From a virus, in the IMG/VR virus record IMGVR_UViG_3300025083_000086, positions 1-40,706 of that record: a stretch of DNA of 40,706 bases. One strand, given 5' to 3'. A program made the position numbers and the translations under genes. Below, one piece after another: positions 39,401 to 40,706 of the stretch. The stretch's first letter is position 1. Each line of letters starts with the position of its first letter. The notes below the pieces were generated by a model. That model was not told the origin of the DNA. It made no database searches and saw only the letters and a list, made by a program, of their open reading frames with translations.

Positions 39401-39801
39401 AGATTATGTCCTTCTCTATGATGCTGGGAAGCATGATGTACATGTCAAGGTCTTACCTTAACTCTATGGGACGTAGTGACCAAGACGAGTACATGAAGAG
39501 GCGTATGGAGACAGCTAACCTTCTACAAGGAGCATTGAGCCAGATTGGTGCAGCTTCTATGTTTGGTTACATCTACCAGCTAACTACTGGTGCTATGGAC
39601 GGTAACACTAATGCCCTGACACCTGCTGGTGTATCTATGGGTATTGGGGCTATCAAAGGTGCTGGTGACATGTGGGATGCTCTAGGTGAGGGTGAACTAA
39701 GTGAGACTGAATTACGTAGTCTTCTTCGCATTTTTCCCTTTACATCTCTATATGGAGTTAGGCAGATACTTAATGCTACCGCAAATGCGGCTACAAATTA
39801 A
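36433..39801 (+). CDS. Internal virion protein D, T7 gp16-like, without N-terminal transglycosylase
   Basis: A 1122-residue protein (MAEQTFLKDMEELGFGG). It has Ala-rich hydrophobic segments near residues 135-180 (AAMLFSDVLDPADAAIMAATAAG), an AGGVGGTELAALELL-like region, and NYAPRIFNRGNIRRL near 475. A conserved C-terminal part follows (SFFQFLSFPMASMEQQAMRLG, then YGVRQILNA). These fit the large core protein that forms the inner channel for DNA ejection. T7 gp16 has 1318 residues and starts with a soluble lytic transglycosylase domain. That domain is absent here, and a lysozyme-like domain is found in the neighbouring core protein. A promoter-like 14-mer lies inside at 38836. Confidence 0.88.
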   Translation: MAEQTFLKDMEELGFGGAEPSPLTATVSDLALKAARKQAEAEREDLGFWEMVGMRQLDAGTIFSATALLDRPEAGEQEALTDEIIEELTGGITDERAITRILEAAGSKGVNYGRAIAREVRQTIETNQALSEQGLTGAAAMLFSDVLDPADAAIMAATAAGVSAAAPPLAPVTAPVAAAGAKGYRLFSKFKNNKKYLAMAAGVGGTELAALELLRSQSKYDITGGDIILAGTIGAAGGAGFTKLGQVMYRRSVVQQALRKQADGEPLTATETAILRQNDDEILAQKFRQMAHDNDDFGVDELAEITGGSGLTRKDFTQMTPEELAAVPRQRGVGAGVRGFLSAFVETKNSDDGIVRWLGDGLGLNSTGNKVGADGRVTAVNFGALEQRDTLVMRYRLSIANPIKELREQYTSRTNISQADWNVLVSRQLRMPNPAADPAVVKAANIYKTKMKELAQQAVDANVAGFDVGTISRIQNYAPRIFNRGNIRRLREGTLKDNADGSLNAAWGQLAEAAIRKGQPNIETTVKKALEKKRKGKAVSAKMVKDYITRISNGYIKGVLDPSYNQRSNAKMANGDFDVEDFTNVMKAEGFGDDDIELILDVLTADAKVKGHKRALPRMILDEATEITVTGSDGKPFQLRFHNLLEENMENLFDSYVFQLSGSIGLARNGIDTNEVGSSFETIISKISNQGDAARQKEIESLRYMYESTNGRFAYRSDLTETQKQTLRRVRELSFMANMGMSGMAAIMELSNAIFEYSFSTLIKTVPMYGKLIRDSRTGQLSSRVAREMEAATGVGGDGIVSKVTTMRSRLEGDVSEGIQIDGEITKFDELLGKGRIFTSIASGLQGVTDVLRRVTLYNYASEWAYAHKAGKVAMSPIKREQLGITDEMAQRIRNQIDEHADYLPDGTLNGLNADRWTDSDAADIFFASARREATQAVQEMNAGSVNARLRGEVGKSFFQFLSFPMASMEQQAMRLGVRFANGDQMQVAKIMSFSMMLGSMMYMSRSYLNSMGRSDQDEYMKRRMETANLLQGALSQIGAASMFGYIYQLTTGAMDGNTNALTPAGVSMGIGAIKGAGDMWDALGEGELSETELRSLLRIFPFTSLYGVRQILNATANAATN
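38836..38849 (+). promoter_or_regulatory. Candidate phage RNA polymerase promoter motif, copy 4 (intragenic)
   Basis: TCTAAAGTTACAAC inside the gp16-like gene (codons S-K-V-T-T), followed by TATGAGAAG. It lies about 960 nt before the tail-fibre start, so it could feed fibre and lysis gene expression. Being in coding DNA, chance or codon constraint cannot be excluded. Confidence 0.4.
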
Positions 39802-39812
39802 TAGGAAAACAA

Positions 39813-40706
39813 ATGGCTTTTTCATATCAAGACTATACAGGGGATAACTCTACTACTACGTTTAGTATCCCTTTTACATACACTGCCACTAGTGAAATTA
39901 GTGTAACGGTAGACGGTGTGGCTCAAACTGGCCTTTCTTTTCCTTCTGCCTCCCAAGTAACCTTGACTTCTGCACCTGCCTCTGGTACTCTAGTACAGGT
40001 TCGCCGTACTACAAATCTTACGGCACGTGCAGTTGACTTTGCATCTGGCTCAGTATTGACTGAGGAAGACTTGGATGATTCTAGTATTCAAACCTTCCAC
40101 GCTTCTCAGGAAGCTATTGACCGTGCTAACGACTCTATTGCTCTGGATGATGACGATAAGTATGACGCACAAAACAAAGTTATTAAGAACGTAGCTACGC
40201 CTACCAACGCTAACGATGCGACAAACAAGTCTTATGTAGATACATCAGCCAATAACGCTGCCTCAAGCGCAGCAGCGGCTCTTGTTTCTCAGAACGCAGC
40301 AGCATCTTCTGCCGCAGCAGCAGCGAACAGTGCTACAGCATCGGCTGGTTCAGCCACTACTTCTGCAAATGAATCAACAGATAGTGCTAACTCAGCCACT
40401 GCCAGCGCATCATCAGCCACTGCTAGTGCTAACTCAGCGTCAGCGGCCTCAACCTCTGAGAGCAATGCGGCGGCTTCAGCGGCGACTGCTACTACTCAAG
40501 CAGCCCTTGCTACTACGAATGGTGCTGCACAGGTTTCGTTGGCGACTACACAGGCTAACAATGCAGCAGCAAGTGCTACTAATAGTGCAAACTCTGCGAC
40601 TGCTAGTGCAAACTCTGCTACAGCAGCGGCTGGATCAGCATCGACTGCGACTACACAGGCGGCACTAGCTACCACTAATGGGGCGGCACAGGTTGCTCTA
40701 GCCACG
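39813..40706 (+). CDS. Tail fibre protein, T7 gp17-like, 3' end cut by window edge (second allele)
   Basis: ATG 39813 follows AGGAAAAC. All 298 codons to the window end are open, so the 3' part is missing. MAFSYQDYTGDNSTTTFSIP and the following 100 residues match the gene at the window start with few substitutions (for example TTSLTA versus TTNLTA, LDNSS versus LDDSS, SIAVDD versus SIALDD). In the Ala-rich shaft this copy carries an additional ALATTNGAAQVSLATTQANNA unit that the first copy lacks at that position. It follows the gp16-like gene exactly as gene 17 follows gene 16 in T7, so this is the natural place of the fibre gene. Confidence 0.92.
   Translation, partial: MAFSYQDYTGDNSTTTFSIPFTYTATSEISVTVDGVAQTGLSFPSASQVTLTSAPASGTLVQVRRTTNLTARAVDFASGSVLTEEDLDDSSIQTFHASQEAIDRANDSIALDDDDKYDAQNKVIKNVATPTNANDATNKSYVDTSANNAASSAAAALVSQNAAASSAAAAANSATASAGSATTSANESTDSANSATASASSATASANSASAASTSESNAAASAATATTQAALATTNGAAQVSLATTQANNAAASATNSANSATASANSATAAAGSASTATTQAALATTNGAAQVALAT
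39826..39952 (+). repeat. Right copy of terminal overlap
   Basis: Identical to 1-127; the next base differs. The two copies stay alignable to the window end, with substitutions and an insertion in the shaft repeats. Confidence 0.9.

Noticed and set aside
1-40706. Integrase, excisionase, repressor, tRNA, CRISPR or insertion sequence
   Set aside because: No tyrosine or serine recombinase, helix-turn-helix repressor, cloverleaf-like sequence, regularly spaced repeat array or transposase was found on reading. The gene set is that of a lytic T7-like phage.

Overview
This window is essentially one complete genome of a lytic T7-like podovirus (Autographiviridae-type gene order), probably marine and probably assembled from a metagenome. 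All convincing protein genes lie on the + strand. They are packed with ATGA or 1-4 nt overlaps. There is no integrase, excisionase or recognisable lysogeny repressor, and I see no tRNA, CRISPR array or IS element. The host cannot be read from the sequence. A cobalamin-dependent (class II) ribonucleotide reductase, MazG and a DUF3310 protein are typical of marine podoviruses infecting Gram-negative bacteria.

The map is a circular permutation cut inside the tail-fibre gene. Layout: (1) 1-5.3 kb, 3' part of the tail fibre, a small partner, a 17-residue-repeat adhesin-like fibre and a small accessory protein. (2) 5.3-7.2 kb, lysis block of small membrane proteins, a three-TM-type holin and a GH24 endolysin. 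(3) 7.2-9.06 kb, small and large terminase. (4) 9.06-9.9 kb, an 845-nt noncoding region where a T7-like genome should have its physical ends. It holds repeats, sigma70-like promoters and a candidate minus-strand small RNA. (5) 9.8-12.6 kb, a structured leader and early small genes, including a GP88-like protein. (6) 12.6-15.0 kb, a T7-type RNA polymerase naturally split into two overlapping genes at the N-terminal-domain/polymerase-domain boundary. (7) 15.1-23.6 kb, DNA metabolism: SSB, endonuclease I, primase-helicase, PolA-family polymerase, endonuclease VII, 5'-3' exonuclease, DUF3310, MazG and class II RNR. (8) 23.6-39.8 kb, virion genes: two small gp6.7/gp7.3-like paralogues, portal, scaffold, capsid, terminator, small basic proteins, tail tubes A and B and internal core proteins. 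(9) 39.8-40.7 kb, the 5' part of a second tail-fibre allele.

The window ends overlap. Positions 1-127 are identical to 39826-39952, after which the copies diverge by about 4% and by indels. One genome unit is therefore about 39.83 kb, and the tail fibre is either polymorphic in the sampled population or present as two copies. How it likely works: host RNA polymerase reads the early region from sigma70-like signals near 9.2 kb and makes the split phage RNA polymerase. That enzyme then probably reads from a repeated 14-mer (TCTAAAGTTACAAC), found after the terminase, RNA polymerase and RNR genes and once inside the gp16-like gene. A strong intrinsic terminator follows the capsid gene, like T7 T-phi.

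The main points for a second look are the split RNA polymerase, the 14-mer promoter candidate, the self-contained minus-strand promoter-hairpin-T-tract unit with operator-like ATGTTTRACA repeats, the structured leader with a 16-bp long-range inverted repeat reaching a ribosome binding site, and the muralytic domain placed in the gp15-like rather than the gp16-like core protein.
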